Of a stretch of 64,000 nt of DNA, positions 29,069-39,591 are shown in pieces (the stretch's first letter is position 1; each line of letters opens with the position of its first letter). Origin of the DNA: Polaribacter pacificus. Lineage in GTDB: Bacteria > Bacteroidota > Bacteroidia > Flavobacteriales > Flavobacteriaceae. A program made the position numbers and the translations under genes. Under the pieces are notes generated by a model that was not told the DNA's origin, did not search any database, and saw only the letters and a list, made by a program, of their open reading frames with translations. The DNA lies in NCBI RefSeq assembly GCF_038024035.1, contig NZ_CP150664.1, forward strand, positions 1,178,001-1,242,000. Reading direction: 5' to 3'.

Positions 29069-31186
29069 TTAACCTTTAGCTTTTGCGATTACTTCTTCTG
29101 ATACGTTAGAAGGTGTTTCTGCATAGTGAGAAAATTCCATAGTAGAAGTTGCTCTACCAGAAGACATAGTTCTCAAAGCAGTTACATATCCAAACATTTC
29201 AGATAATGGAACAATAGCTTTAATTACTTTAGCACCTGCACGATCACTCATGTCATTTACTTGACCTCTTCTTCTGTTTAAGTCTCCTACAATATCTCCC
29301 ATGTTTTCTTCAGGAGTAAGAACTTCTAATTTCATCAATGGCTCCATGATTACAGCTCTTGCTTGTTTTGCAGCAGCCTTAAATCCTAATTTTGCAGCCA
29401 ACTCAAAAGATAATTGATCAGAATCCACCGCGTGGAAAGATCCATCTTTTAAAGTAACTTTCATAGAATCCATTTCGTAACCTGCTAAAGGACCGTTCTT
29501 CATAGCTTCTTTAAATCCTTTTTCAATAGAAGGAACAAATTCTTTAGGAACGTTTCCACCTTTGATAATTGATTCAAATACCAATCCTTGTACGCCTTCA
29601 TCTGCTGGCTCCATAGTAAATACGATATCGGCAAACTTACCACGACCCCCAGATTGTTTTTTATAAACTTCTCTGTGATCTGCTGATGCAGTCAATGCTT
29701 CTTTGTATTCTACTTGTGGTTGTCCTTGGTTAACCTCTACCTTGAATTCACGTTTTAAACGATCAACAATTACATCTAAGTGAAGCTCACCCATTCCAGA
29801 AATAATAGTTTGTCCAGAAGCTTCATCAGTTCTAACAGTAAATGTTGGATCTTCTTCAGCTAACTTTCCTAAACCTATTCCTAATTTATCAACATCCGCT
29901 TTGGTTTTTGGCTCAACAGCAATACCGATTACTGGATCTGGAAAATCCATAGACTCTAAAACGATAGGGTGCTTTTCATCAGAAAGTGTATCTCCTGTTT
30001 TGATAGATTTAAATCCAACAGCAGCTCCAATATCTCCAGCCTCAATATAATCAATAGCGTTTTGCTTGTTCGCGTGCATTTGATAAATACGAGAAATACG
30101 TTCTTTTTTACCTGAACGGTTATTTAACACGTAAGAACCTGCATCTAAACGACCAGAATACGCTCTAAAGAATGCCAAACGACCTACAAAAGGATCCGTT
30201 GCAATCTTAAATGCTAAAGCAGCAAAAGGCTCCTTTACATCTGGCTTACGCAATTCTTCTTTATCTGTATCTGGGTTAATACCAACAATTCCTTCTTTAT
30301 CCATTGGAGAAGGTAAATAACGACAAACAGCATCTAATAAGAACTGAACACCTTTATTTTTAAATGCTGATCCACAGATCATAGGAATGATAGCCATATC
30401 CATTACAGCAGCTCTAAGTGCAGCATGCACTTCTTCTTCTGTAATAGAATCTTCATCTTCCATAAATTTTTCTAAAAGCTCTTCGTCATAACTTGCTACT
30501 TCCTCAATTAAAAGTGCACGATACTTACGAGCTTCTTCTTTCATATCCTCAGGAATTTCTACAACGTCGAAAGTTGCTCCTTGAGTTTCATCATGCCAAA
30601 TAATAGCACGGTTTTTCACTAAATCAACAACACCTCTAAAGTCATCTTCATCACCAATGTTTAATACGATTGGCACTGCATTAGACTTTAACATGTCTTT
30701 TACCTGTTGGCAAACTGCTAAAAAGTCAGAACCTTGACGATCCATTTTATTAACAAATCCAATACGAGGCACTTTATAGTTATCAGCAAGTCTCCAGTTT
30801 GTTTCTGATTGTGGCTCAACACCATCAACAGCACTAAACAAGAAAACCAATCCATCAAGTACTCTTAATGAACGATTTACCTCTACTGTAAAATCAACGT
30901 GACCCGGAGTATCAATAATATTAAAGTGATATCCTTTAGTTTCTGGAGTTGGTTGAGCATTCTCCAAAGGAAATTGCCATGTACAAGTTGTAGCAGCAGA
31001 AGTAATTGTAATACCTCTTTCCTGCTCTTGCTCCATCCAGTCCATTGTTGCTGCACCATCATGAACCTCACCAATTTTATGTGAAACTCCTGTATAATAC
31101 AAAACACGCTCTGTAGTCGTTGTCTTTCCAGCATCAATATGTGCTGCAATTCCTATATTTCTTGTGTATCTTAAATCTCTAGCCAT
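29069..31186 (-). CDS. fusA: Translation elongation factor G
   Basis: A 705-residue GTPase that moves tRNAs and mRNA through the ribosome. G1 AHIDAGKTT lies at residues 15-23, switch I is followed by [11 protein letters not shown]3 is DTPGHVDF, G4 is NKMD, and the domain IV/V segments [10 protein letters not shown] and related motifs are present near the C-terminus. Its length is standard. It is between rpsG (3 bp) and rpsJ (12 bp). No tuf gene follows, so tuf is elsewhere, as is common in Bacteroidota. Confidence 0.98.
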   Translation of the reverse strand: MARDLRYTRNIGIAAHIDAGKTTTTERVLYYTGVSHKIGEVHDGAATMDWMEQEQERGITITSAATTCTWQFPLENAQPTPETKGYHFNIIDTPGHVDFTVEVNRSLRVLDGLVFLFSAVDGVEPQSETNWRLADNYKVPRIGFVNKMDRQGSDFLAVCQQVKDMLKSNAVPIVLNIGDEDDFRGVVDLVKNRAIIWHDETQGATFDVVEIPEDMKEEARKYRALLIEEVASYDEELLEKFMEDEDSITEEEVHAALRAAVMDMAIIPMICGSAFKNKGVQFLLDAVCRYLPSPMDKEGIVGINPDTDKEELRKPDVKEPFAALAFKIATDPFVGRLAFFRAYSGRLDAGSYVLNNRSGKKERISRIYQMHANKQNAIDYIEAGDIGAAVGFKSIKTGDTLSDEKHPIVLESMDFPDPVIGIAVEPKTKADVDKLGIGLGKLAEEDPTFTVRTDEASGQTIISGMGELHLDVIVDRLKREFKVEVNQGQPQVEYKEALTASADHREVYKKQSGGRGKFADIVFTMEPADEGVQGLVFESIIKGGNVPKEFVPSIEKGFKEAMKNGPLAGYEMDSMKVTLKDGSFHAVDSDQLSFELAAKLGFKAAAKQARAVIMEPLMKLEVLTPEENMGDIVGDLNRRRGQVNDMSDRAGAKVIKAIVPLSEMFGYVTALRTMSSGRATSTMEFSHYAETPSNVSEEVIAKAKG

Positions 31187-31189
31187 TTC

Positions 31190-31669
31190 TTAGAATCTAA
31201 AGTGTGAGAATGCTTTATTAGCTTCTGCCATCTTATGAACATCAACTCTTTTCTTAACAGCAGCTCCTTCTTCTTTAGCAGCAGCTAATACTTCTGCAGC
31301 TAAACGTTGTGCCATTGTTTTTTCGTTTCTCTTACGTGTGTGTAAGATTAACCATTTGATAGCTAAAGAAACTTTTCTATCTGGTCTAATTTGCATTGGA
31401 ATTTGGAAGGTTGCTCCTCCAACACGCTTTGATCTAACCTCAACGTGTGGCATAACATTTGACAATGCTTCTTTCCAAATTTCTAATGCTGATTTTTCTT
31501 CTTCTTCTCCTTTTTTCTGTTCTACGATCTCTAAAGCATCATAAAACACTTTGAAAGCTACAGATTTCTTACCATCCCACATTAAGTTGTTCACAAAACG
31601 TGTAACCAACTGGTCATTAAATTTTGGATCTGGTAAAAGAATCCTTTTTTTCGCTCTTCTTTTTCTCAT
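31190..31669 (-). CDS. rpsG: 30S ribosomal protein uS7
   Basis: A 159-residue protein beginning [19 protein letters not shown], with [24 protein letters not shown] (about 80-103) and the C-terminal [14 protein letters not shown]. It nucleates the 30S head. It lies 26 bp after rpsL. Confidence 0.98.
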   Translation of the reverse strand: MRKRRAKKRILLPDPKFNDQLVTRFVNNLMWDGKKSVAFKVFYDALEIVEQKKGEEEEKSALEIWKEALSNVMPHVEVRSKRVGGATFQIPMQIRPDRKVSLAIKWLILHTRKRNEKTMAQRLAAEVLAAAKEEGAAVKKRVDVHKMAEANKAFSHFRF

Positions 31670-31695
31670 GTCTTTACATTAAAAAAGTTAATAAA

Positions 31696-32070
31696 TTACT
31701 TCTTTGGGCGTTTTGCACCATACTTTGATCTACGTTGAGTTCTTCCCTCAACTCCCGCTGTATCTAAAGCTCCACGTACTACGTGATACTTTACTCCTGG
31801 CAAATCTTTTACCCTTCCTCCTCTAACTAATACTATCGAGTGCTCTTGTAAATTATGTCCTTCTCCAGGGATGTAAGCATTTATCTCATTACCATTTGTT
31901 AAACGAACTCTCGCTACTTTACGCATCGCAGAGTTTGGTTTTTTTGGTGTAGTAGTATAAACACGTGTACATACCCCTCTTCTTTGAGGACATGATTTTA
32001 AAGCAGCCGATTTACTCTTCTTAGTTATTTTGGTTCTTCCTTTACGTACTAATTGTTGTATCGTTGGCAT
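31696..32070 (-). CDS. rpsL: 30S ribosomal protein uS12
   Basis: A 124-residue decoding-centre protein: [38 protein letters not shown] and [18 protein letters not shown]. The lysines at which streptomycin-resistance changes arise in other bacteria are the wild-type residues here (TPKKPNS and PGVKYH). It opens the whole cluster and has the clearest promoter in the window. Confidence 0.98.
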   Translation of the reverse strand: MPTIQQLVRKGRTKITKKSKSAALKSCPQRRGVCTRVYTTTPKKPNSAMRKVARVRLTNGNEINAYIPGEGHNLQEHSIVLVRGGRVKDLPGVKYHVVRGALDTAGVEGRTQRRSKYGAKRPKK

Positions 32071-32126
32071 ACTAAATTGTTAATAATTACGTTTGTATTT
32101 CTAATTTGTCTCTTTTTAAGAGTTTG

Positions 32127-32157
32127 CAAATGTACAACTATTTTCTAATTATTCAAA
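32127..32157 (-). promoter_or_regulatory. Promoter of rpsL and the ribosomal cluster
   Basis: On the minus strand TTTG (32157-32154), 19 nt, then TACATTTG (32134-32127) followed by CA. Both elements and the spacing fit the Bacteroidota housekeeping consensus exactly. The start would be near 32120, giving a leader of about 50 nt. Confidence 0.8.
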
Positions 32158-32240
32158 TATCAGGCAGTTATTTTTTTGAATATGAGTTTTTTACTAAAGA
32201 GTTGAATTTTCGTCTTATTTTTGAATTTTAAAAAACAATT

Positions 32241-33893
32241 TTGAATAGAAAATTTACACCATATATATATATACTCCTTTTTTTTTACAATTTAACGAGT
32301 GTCATAGGGCAAAATAAAGCGCTATATCAATTGCATCTTCTAAGCAAAGACAGCATAGAGAATATTGAACTAAAAAAATTAAACTACCAAAAGAATTTCA
32401 AAAACAAAGATGCGCTAACATTCGAAATCCAGCGCGCACTTAATTACCTAAAAAAGGAAGGATATTACACCTTATTTATAGAGAGAATAAATAACGAAAA
32501 TAAAAATAGTACTGCCTATTTAAATCTGGGTCAAAAAATCCTGACGGCTACAATACACATTCCTCAGAATGTTAAAAAAAACATCATTGGCTACCCCATC
32601 AAAAAAAACAAAATAGAACTCACTGCAAATGAGCTCCCTATTTTTTTAGAGAAACTAAATTCTAATTTAGAAAAACAAGGAAAGGGCTTCTCTAAATTTA
32701 CCCTATCAAAAATCAACATCCAAAACAGCAGCTTAATCGCAACTCTAAATTTAGAAGAAGCAATCCAAAGGAATGCAGACAAAATTATTATTAAAGGTTT
32801 TCAGGATTTTCCAAAAAATTACACAAAACACTTTTTTAAGTCAGGTAAAAAAAACTTACTCAACAAAAAACTATTAGAAAGTATCTCTAGCAAAACAAAC
32901 CAACTATCGTTTGTTTCTGAATTAAAGCCCCCTGAAATTTTGTTTAGCAAAGATTCTACATTTATATATGTGTATTTGCAAAAAAAGCTGAACAACAGTT
33001 TTGATGGTATGCTTAATTTTAACTCAAAAGAACAAGGTGGTGGAATTGAACTTAGCGGTTATGTAGATTTAAATCTAGTCAATGCTTTTAATTTTGGAGA
33101 AGAACTCAGAATCAATTGGAAAAACAATGGAAACGAAAAACAGACGCTAAAACTAGAAGCCACACTTCCCTATCTCTTTAACACATCGATTACAAGTCAT
33201 ATCGGATTTAATCTATACAAGAGTGATTCAACATTCCTAAACAACAACATTACAGTTGCATTGACATCGCCAATTGCAAACAACACACAACTTGGACTAC
33301 AATTCCAATACGAAAGTTCAAAAGACCTGTTAAACAATGCCCCAGATTCAATTAGAGCCTATCAAAAATATTTTATAGGACCCCGTATTGATTTTATCTC
33401 TGGAAAACAAAACAACTGGAAGAGCTCACTACAACTATTAGTTGGATCAAAAAATGAACTCAACCAACAAACAAGCCAATACAAAATTAACATTAGCAGC
33501 AATCTCTTATTGGACTTAGCAAAAAGATTTGAACTTTATATAAACAACAGCTCTGGTTTATTAGTATCAAACAACATACTTCACAATGAAAACTATCGCC
33601 TTGGTGGAATAAATAATTTTAGGGGGTTTCGAGAAGAATCAATCTTTGCGACAAAATATTCATTTGTTAACACAGAAATAAGATACAGAACTCAAGAAAA
33701 ATCATATATGTACACTTTACTAGATTTTGGAGTGTTTAACCAAGAAGAAAAAAGCAGTTTTTTGTATGCTTTAGGAATTGGGTACGCCTACTATATGAAA
33801 GACAATTCTATTGATCTTAACTACACTTACGGAATAAGCGGTAACCCGACAAACACAAGCCTTATAAATGTGAAATTTTTAACGAAATTCTAG
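32241..33893 (+). CDS. Omp85/BamA-superfamily outer membrane protein
   Basis: A 550-residue protein with a signal peptide (about 1-23, ending SVIGQ), a periplasmic N-terminal half (about 25-255) compatible with POTRA-like repeats, and a C-terminal barrel of about 290 residues. The conserved Omp85 lid motif is seen as NNFRGFREES near residues 458-467, and the chain ends with an aromatic-terminal strand (VKFLTKF). Function is either insertion of other outer membrane proteins or secretion; it is too short for BamA itself. It starts with TTG (32241), because no in-frame ATG exists before the signal peptide. It is divergent from rpsL and precedes the susC genes on the same strand. Confidence 0.82.
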   Translation: MNRKFTPYIYILLFFYNLTSVIGQNKALYQLHLLSKDSIENIELKKLNYQKNFKNKDALTFEIQRALNYLKKEGYYTLFIERINNENKNSTAYLNLGQKILTATIHIPQNVKKNIIGYPIKKNKIELTANELPIFLEKLNSNLEKQGKGFSKFTLSKINIQNSSLIATLNLEEAIQRNADKIIIKGFQDFPKNYTKHFFKSGKKNLLNKKLLESISSKTNQLSFVSELKPPEILFSKDSTFIYVYLQKKLNNSFDGMLNFNSKEQGGGIELSGYVDLNLVNAFNFGEELRINWKNNGNEKQTLKLEATLPYLFNTSITSHIGFNLYKSDSTFLNNNITVALTSPIANNTQLGLQFQYESSKDLLNNAPDSIRAYQKYFIGPRIDFISGKQNNWKSSLQLLVGSKNELNQQTSQYKINISSNLLLDLAKRFELYINNSSGLLVSNNILHNENYRLGGINNFRGFREESIFATKYSFVNTEIRYRTQEKSYMYTLLDFGVFNQEEKSSFLYALGIGYAYYMKDNSIDLNYTYGISGNPTNTSLINVKFLTKF

Positions 33894-33897
33894 ATTC

Positions 33898-33973
33898 GTT
33901 AACATTATTATTAAGATTAGTTAACATTTTTTGGCAAATTAGTTGTGTAATTAACTTTTATTTATGATTTTTG
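33898..33973 (+). promoter_or_regulatory. Promoter region of the first susC-like gene with repeated TTAACA sites
   Basis: GTTAACATT occurs twice (33898-33906 and 33920-33928), 22 bp apart. TTG at 33943-33945 and GATTTTTG at 33966-33973 are separated by 20 nt and resemble -33 and -7 elements, with G in place of T at the first -7 position. The second susC gene has the same layout at 39507-39583. Confidence 0.5.
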
Positions 33974-33982
33974 GGCATAATT

Positions 33983-33996
33983 AATTCAAATAATTA
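33983..33996 (+). repeat. Shared 5'-leader motif AATTCAAATAATTA, copy 1
   Basis: This 14-mer lies 4 nt before the susC ATG at 34001. An identical copy lies at 39592-39605 just before the second susC gene. Confidence 0.7.
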
Positions 33997-34000
33997 CACA

Positions 34001-37000
34001 ATGAAAACAAAGTTTAATGGAATTTTAACGCTACTACTAGCGTTGGTCGTGCAAATATCGTTTGCACAAGAAAAAACTGTTTCAGGGACTGTATCTGATA
34101 AATCAGGAGCATTACCTACTGTAGGTATCCTTATTAAAGGAACCACTACAGGTACAGAAACAGACTTTGATGGTAAGTACTCAATTAAAGCTAAAACAGG
34201 AGATATCTTAGTTTTTAGTTTTATTGGTTTAAAAACTGTCGAAAGAAAAGTTGGAGCGTCTAACACTATTAATGTAACAATGGTAGAGGATGACAATGTA
34301 CTTGATGAGGTTGTAGTGACTGCATTAGGTATTAAAAGAGAAAAACAAAGTTTAGGTTTTGCTCAACAATCTGTTGACACCAAAGACTTAGTGAGATCTC
34401 GTGAGCCGGACATTAGTACTGCATTAGCAGGAAAAGTAGCTGGTGTACAATTTCAAGGATCACCTTCTTCTGGTTTTGGAAACTCAACCATTCGTGTGAG
34501 AGGTAATACTGGAGTATCATTTGTTGTTGATGGAATCCGTGTTGGAGCATCTGTTGATGTAAGTACAGAAGACATTGAGAATATCTCAATCCTTAAAGGT
34601 GCTGCTGCAACTGCTTTATACGGGCCGACTGCTGGAAACGGTGTGGTAGTTATTACTACTAAATCTGCTAAATCTGGTCAAAGTTCAGTAGCTGTTAACT
34701 ACAGTACTTCTTTTGATCAAATATATTTGTTACCTACTTACCAAAATGAATATGGTGGTGGTTACAACCAAGCAAGTAACAATCCTGATACTTTTAACAC
34801 TTACAATGGTGAGCCAATTCCTGATTATTATGCTGATGAGTCTTGGGGACCAAAATTAGATGGAAGATTGGTAAGACATTGGGATTCTTGGATTCAAGGA
34901 GATCCAGAATACGGAAAATTGAGAGCTTGGAGCCCTCAACCAGATAACGTTAGAGAATTTTTCCAAACTGGAATCACTAACAACGTTTCTTTAACTTTTT
35001 CTAAAGGTGGAGAAGACTACAGTGTAAGATCTAACATTACAAACATTGATAGAGACTTAATTTACACAAATGCACAAAGAAAGCAAGTAAATGCATCTAT
35101 TAATGCTTCTTATGACATTAACAAAAATTTAAAAGCATATGCTTTTGCTAACTTCCAAGACAGAAGAACAAGAAACTCTCCTGATAATGGATATAACACT
35201 AACATCTCTAACTTTAACCAATGGTGGCAACGTCAATTAGACATGGACCGTTTAAGAAGATATAGAAGAGATGGAAAAATCGTTTCTTGGAACATGAAAG
35301 GGCCTACTGATCCAAGTCCATTATACTGGGACTCTCCATTTTTTGAAGTTTATGAAAACGTAAACTTTCAAACAAAAAATGCCCTTTATGGAAAAGTTGG
35401 TTTAACTTTTACTGTTAATGATGACTTAAATGCATCTATTGAAGTTCGTAAGACAATGAACTCATATGAGTACAACAACAGAACTGCATTTGGAGGATTA
35501 AATCAAGAAGGATATTCTGAAAGTGAAAACATCAGCTCAACTGATGAAATCTTTGGGGTAATTAACTATGACAAAGACATCACTGAAGATATCGATGTAA
35601 ATGCATCTGTTGGTTTTGAAACTAACGATTACAACTACAAAAGCCTTAATGGTAGTTCTGTAGGTGGTTTAACTACTTTAGATTTTTACAGCTTAGCTAC
35701 TTCTAAAGATAGACCAAATGTTTCTAGCTCTAGATCAAGAAGCAAAAGAAACTCTGTATTTGCAAGAGCATCTTTCGGATACAAAAACATCTTATTTGTT
35801 GACGGTACTGCTAGATATGACTGGCAATCAACTGCTAATCCAGCAGACAACAGAGTAGATACTTATGGAGCTTCTACTAGTTTCATTTTCAGTAAATTAT
35901 TACCACAAAACAACATCTTATCTTTTGGTAAGTTAAGAGCAAGTTTTGCTGAAGCACCTTCTTTCCCTGGTACGTATGCTAACAACATTACTTATGGTAA
36001 TGGAACTGCTTATGGATCTTATGGAGCACAAACAATTAGCGGCACATATCCAAACCCATTATTAATTGGAGGTAAAAAATCTGAATGGGAAATTGGAACT
36101 GAAATGAAGTTTTTCGGAAGTAGAGTTGGATTAGACATAACTTATTTTGAAAAAACTAACAAAGAATTACCTAGTAGTGTTACTTTAGATGGTTCAACTG
36201 GATATACTAGCACTGTTAGTAATGACGGTCAAGACTCTTATAAAGGTTTAGAATATACTTTATTTGCTAATCCAATCAAAACAGAATTAATTGACTGGAG
36301 CTTTAACGTTAACTTTGCAACATTAAACCGTTGGACTGATAAGATTGCAGATGGTATTACAAGAAACACTATTGGTGGAACTTGGGGTATGACAGTATTG
36401 GCTGAAACTGGTCAAGAATATGGAGCAATTTATGGTAGAAAATACCGTAGAGATGCAGATAATAACATCTTATTAAACTCTCTTGGTGCACCATTGTATG
36501 ATACCAACCAATATTTAGGTAACTTCTTACCTGATTTCACAGGGGGTATGTCTAACAATGTTAGAATTGGAAATTTCAATGTAGGATTTGATATCGATTT
36601 CCAATCAGGAGGAAAAATCTATTCAGTATCTAGAATGTTTGGAGCATACTCTGGTGTGTTAGACATTACTACTACTGATAACAAACTAGGTAACCCACAA
36701 AGAAATGTTCTTACAAGAGCTGATGGAGCTGCAGTAAGTAACTATCGTGTAAATGCTGATGATGCTGGTGCTGATTCAGGAGGTGTTTTCGTAGAAGGAG
36801 TTAGCTCTACAACAGGTCTACCTATCGCTTACTATGTAAACCCTTACCGTTACTACAAAAGTTTATATGCTTTAACTGAAGCTTGGCTTTTTGACAATAG
36901 TTATGTAAAATTAAGAACTTTACGTGTAGACTATAACCTACCTAAGAGTATTTTGAAAAAGACTCCTTTTAAGGATGTTAATATCGGAGTATATGGTAAC

Positions 37001-37126
37001 AATGTATGGATGATTTATACATCAGTACCTAATACAGATGTTTCTGAGATCTCAAGCGGATATGCTGAGTCAGGTCAAAACCCGAATGTTAGAACTTTTG
37101 GTCTAAATGTCAAATTAACATTTTAA
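34001..37126 (+). CDS. SusC/RagA-family TonB-linked outer membrane protein (first pair)
   Basis: From the ATG at 34001 the protein has 1041 residues; the TTG at 33971 only extends the frame into the leader. A signal peptide (1-22) precedes a CarboxypepD_reg-like domain (about 24-105) that holds KGTTTGTETDFDGKYSI. LDEVVVTALGI lies near residues 102-112, then come the plug (RVRGNTGVSFVVDGIRVG) and a long barrel ending LNVKLTF. It should import a nutrient through the outer membrane with TonB energy and the SusD lipoprotein encoded 18 bp downstream. No glycoside hydrolase, protease or sulfatase is nearby, so the substrate is unknown. Confidence 0.95.
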   Translation: MKTKFNGILTLLLALVVQISFAQEKTVSGTVSDKSGALPTVGILIKGTTTGTETDFDGKYSIKAKTGDILVFSFIGLKTVERKVGASNTINVTMVEDDNVLDEVVVTALGIKREKQSLGFAQQSVDTKDLVRSREPDISTALAGKVAGVQFQGSPSSGFGNSTIRVRGNTGVSFVVDGIRVGASVDVSTEDIENISILKGAAATALYGPTAGNGVVVITTKSAKSGQSSVAVNYSTSFDQIYLLPTYQNEYGGGYNQASNNPDTFNTYNGEPIPDYYADESWGPKLDGRLVRHWDSWIQGDPEYGKLRAWSPQPDNVREFFQTGITNNVSLTFSKGGEDYSVRSNITNIDRDLIYTNAQRKQVNASINASYDINKNLKAYAFANFQDRRTRNSPDNGYNTNISNFNQWWQRQLDMDRLRRYRRDGKIVSWNMKGPTDPSPLYWDSPFFEVYENVNFQTKNALYGKVGLTFTVNDDLNASIEVRKTMNSYEYNNRTAFGGLNQEGYSESENISSTDEIFGVINYDKDITEDIDVNASVGFETNDYNYKSLNGSSVGGLTTLDFYSLATSKDRPNVSSSRSRSKRNSVFARASFGYKNILFVDGTARYDWQSTANPADNRVDTYGASTSFIFSKLLPQNNILSFGKLRASFAEAPSFPGTYANNITYGNGTAYGSYGAQTISGTYPNPLLIGGKKSEWEIGTEMKFFGSRVGLDITYFEKTNKELPSSVTLDGSTGYTSTVSNDGQDSYKGLEYTLFANPIKTELIDWSFNVNFATLNRWTDKIADGITRNTIGGTWGMTVLAETGQEYGAIYGRKYRRDADNNILLNSLGAPLYDTNQYLGNFLPDFTGGMSNNVRIGNFNVGFDIDFQSGGKIYSVSRMFGAYSGVLDITTTDNKLGNPQRNVLTRADGAAVSNYRVNADDAGADSGGVFVEGVSSTTGLPIAYYVNPYRYYKSLYALTEAWLFDNSYVKLRTLRVDYNLPKSILKKTPFKDVNIGVYGNNVWMIYTSVPNTDVSEISSGYAESGQNPNVRTFGLNVKLTF

Positions 37127-37144
37127 TTAAAAAATTTATTAAAA

Positions 37145-38578
37145 ATGAAAAATATAACAAAAATAAAAGCACTAGTATTATTTACTGTATTCGCTACGTT
37201 TACAGCATGTGATACTGTTGATTTTGGCGATACTAATATCAGTCCAAACGCGCCAACTAAGGCATCAACAGCATTGTTGCTAACAAATGTTGAAAGATCT
37301 GTTGCGGGTTACACTACCCAGACTCTTCCAAATTTATACGCACAATATATTTCTGAAGGGCAATACCCTGAATCATCACAGTACCAAGATCAAAACTTTT
37401 CATATAGTGGAGTGTATGGTATTTTAACAGAAATTAAACGAATCGTTGAGTTAAACACCAACGACGAAACTAAAACTGATGCTGCGGCTAATGGGCCAAA
37501 TGCAAATCAAATTGCAGCTGCATCTTTATTAAGAGTATATTACTTAAAGTATTCTGTTGAACGTTGGGGTATGATGCCTTATACTGAAGCATTAGAAGGA
37601 TTAGCAAATCCATATCCAAAATTTGATGGTCAAGTAGATATCTACAAAGCCTTAATTGGAGAAATCGATGCTGCTTTAGCTTTAATTACTGCTGGAGACA
37701 TTAGTGGAGATTACCTTTTTGATGGTAAAATGGCTACTTGGGCTAAATTTGGTAACACTATGAAAATGATCATGGCGTTGAATTTATCAAGAGCTGATGC
37801 TGCTACAGGTGCTGCTAAATTTAATGAAGCTTTAGGAAATACAATTTCTTCAAATGCTGAAAATTTAGTATACCCTTTCTTATCTGATGATGCAAACGAT
37901 AATGCATGGCAAGATCGTTTCCAAACAAGAGTTGATTACTTAATTAGTGATACTTTTGCTAATGCATTGATCGGAGCAGGAACTTCTACAGCTCCTCAAG
38001 ATCCACGTTTACCAAAAATGGCTGCAACTGCTAAGGATACTCCTACAGAATATGTTGGAGCGCCTTACGGAGCACAAAACACTGCATTAAATAGTTATTC
38101 ATTTATTACAAGTGATATTATTTATGACGGTTCTAGAGACATGCCAATTTTTACATATGCTCAAGTTTTATTTTCTAGAGCTGAAGCTGCTGCTTTAGGT
38201 TGGACTACAGAAACTGCTGCTACTTTGTATACACAAGGAATCCAAGCTTCTATGGAGCAATGGGGTGTAGCTGCTGCTGACATCGCTACGTATGTTGCTG
38301 CTAAGCCATATGTTAATTCAAGTTCTATAGCTTACGAAAAGTGGGTTTCTATGTTCTTACAAGGATATGATTCTTGGACAGACTGGAGAAGAATGAAAGC
38401 ACATGGATATGAGAAACCTTTAACTCCACCAGCAGTTATTTTAGGTGGTGCAACAGGTGTACCTAACAGACATGCATATGCTACAAACACAGCAAACTTG
38501 AATAAAGACAATTATGATGCTGCAATAGCAGTTCAAGGTGCAGATGATTTAAACACTGTTTTAGAGATGTTTAAATAA
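37145..38578 (+). CDS. SusD/RagB-type nutrient-binding outer membrane lipoprotein (SusD-like 2 group)
   Basis: A 477-residue lipoprotein with a lipobox ending FTAC (C22), so it is acylated and sits on the outer membrane next to its SusC partner. The N-terminal ISPNAPTKAS stretch and the helical TPR-like region (YSVERWGMMPYTEAL) point to the PF12771 SusD-like branch. The C-terminal YEKWVSMFLQGYDSWTDWRRM segment is typical of that group. It would bind the substrate at the cell surface. It is 18 bp after susC and is followed by a terminator, so the two make a simple operon. Confidence 0.93.
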   Translation: MKNITKIKALVLFTVFATFTACDTVDFGDTNISPNAPTKASTALLLTNVERSVAGYTTQTLPNLYAQYISEGQYPESSQYQDQNFSYSGVYGILTEIKRIVELNTNDETKTDAAANGPNANQIAAASLLRVYYLKYSVERWGMMPYTEALEGLANPYPKFDGQVDIYKALIGEIDAALALITAGDISGDYLFDGKMATWAKFGNTMKMIMALNLSRADAATGAAKFNEALGNTISSNAENLVYPFLSDDANDNAWQDRFQTRVDYLISDTFANALIGAGTSTAPQDPRLPKMAATAKDTPTEYVGAPYGAQNTALNSYSFITSDIIYDGSRDMPIFTYAQVLFSRAEAAALGWTTETAATLYTQGIQASMEQWGVAAADIATYVAAKPYVNSSSIAYEKWVSMFLQGYDSWTDWRRMKAHGYEKPLTPPAVILGGATGVPNRHAYATNTANLNKDNYDAAIAVQGADDLNTVLEMFK

Positions 38579-38603
38579 GCTTAACACCTTATATTAAAAA
38601 ACT

Positions 38604-38633
38604 AAAACCTACTCTTTTTGAGTAGGTTTTTTT
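38604..38633 (+). terminator. Terminator of the first susCD operon
   Basis: An 11-bp stem (AAAACCTACTC / GAGTAGGTTTT) with a TTTTT loop and a trailing T-run, 25 bp after the susD stop codon. Confidence 0.9.
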
Positions 38634-38691
38634 ATGTTGGTATAGTTATTGCTAGATAATAATTATATATTTACACTTAAAACAAACTAAG

Positions 38692-39393
38692 ATGAAACTA
38701 ATTCAAAAAGTGCTCATAATGTTTTTAATTACATTATCAGCAAATTCAATCGCCCAAGGGTCAGACAACTCAGGAAACATTAATAGTGGATTTAGATTTG
38801 CAATTGATGATCAAAAAGGCCATCCTTTTTTAAAAAGTGATTGGTACGAAGGGAATTTTGTTAAAAATGATGGAACCACCTCTGATAAAATGCTCATAAA
38901 TTATCAGATTGTAGATAATTTCCTTACAGTCATGAAAATGGAAGGTGGAGAGAAAATCTTTTTAAAAATTAACAATGATGATTATAAAGGTTTTGTAATT
39001 AAAGACAAGGATAATAAAGTATTTATCTACAAAAAGATAGAAGGTAATCTTTTTGATAGCAAAAAGAAAGAAGACAAGTTTTACTTAATGTCTAACCCAC
39101 CTAAAAGCACCATAGTAATAGAGTCTACTAAAACATATAAGGACCCTAATGCAAGTGGATGGTCATCTTCAACAAACACAACCAAGAGAGGAGAATACAA
39201 GAGTTCAACTACAGCCTATGTTTTAAATAAAGATAATAAGTATGTAAAAGTAAAATACTCTACTTCTTCTATCGCCAAAGCTTTTTCTGACAAAAAGAAA
39301 GAAATAAAAGCTTTTATCAAAAAACAAAACATTAAGATTGATGACGCTGCAGATCTTATTCCTATTGTAGATTATTACTACAGCATAAAATAA
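38692..39393 (+). CDS. Secreted protein of unknown function
   Basis: A 233-residue protein with a signal peptide (about 1-21, ending SIAQ). I do not recognise a named family. The segment GHPFLKSDWYEGNF and the strand-rich region after it resemble a loosely conserved group of small exported flavobacterial proteins. A lysine-rich stretch and a 30-residue serine/threonine-rich segment (SGWSSSTNTTKRG) follow; the C-terminus is helical (KKKEIKAFIKKQ). It is a one-gene unit with its own terminator, between the two susCD operons. A TATATTTA sequence shortly upstream could be its -7 element. Confidence 0.8.
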   Translation: MKLIQKVLIMFLITLSANSIAQGSDNSGNINSGFRFAIDDQKGHPFLKSDWYEGNFVKNDGTTSDKMLINYQIVDNFLTVMKMEGGEKIFLKINNDDYKGFVIKDKDNKVFIYKKIEGNLFDSKKKEDKFYLMSNPPKSTIVIESTKTYKDPNASGWSSSTNTTKRGEYKSSTTAYVLNKDNKYVKVKYSTSSIAKAFSDKKKEIKAFIKKQNIKIDDAADLIPIVDYYYSIK

Positions 39394-39412
39394 ACATAAA
39401 AAATACTCTCTT

Positions 39413-39443
39413 AAAAAGCACCCTCTATAGGGTGCTTTTTTTT
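39413..39443 (+). terminator. Terminator after the small secreted protein gene
   Basis: A 12-bp stem (AAAAAGCACCCT / AGGGTGCTTTTT) with a CTAT loop and a further T-run, 19 bp after the stop codon at 39393. Confidence 0.9.
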
Positions 39444-39506
39444 GTTTAGTACTTAAAAGGAATAAGAATTAAACAAGAGAAACAAATATTGTTATACATA
39501 AAACAT

Positions 39507-39583
39507 ATGTTAAATTACCTTAAACAAATGTTAAACTTTATGTTAAAAAGATTTGGTAGTTTAACATAAATTTAAGATATTTG
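39507..39583 (+). promoter_or_regulatory. Promoter region of the second susC-like gene with repeated TGTTAA sites
   Basis: ATGTTAAA occurs at 39507-39514, 39528-39535 and 39540-39547, and inverted (TTTAACAT) at 39560-39567. The first two copies are 21 bp apart. TTTG at 39552-39555 and GATATTTG at 39576-39583 are 20 nt apart and look like -33 and -7 elements. The pattern matches that before the first susC gene. Confidence 0.55.
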
Positions 39584-39591
39584 ATTTAATC

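Noticed and set aside
30883..31149. 88-codon frame on the same strand as fusA
   Set aside because: Out of frame inside the GTPase domain of fusA; no independent signal.
33994..34296. Minus-strand frames opposite both susC 5' ends (also 39675-39905)
   Set aside because: They mirror the shared N-terminal coding region and exist only because the paralogues are alike.
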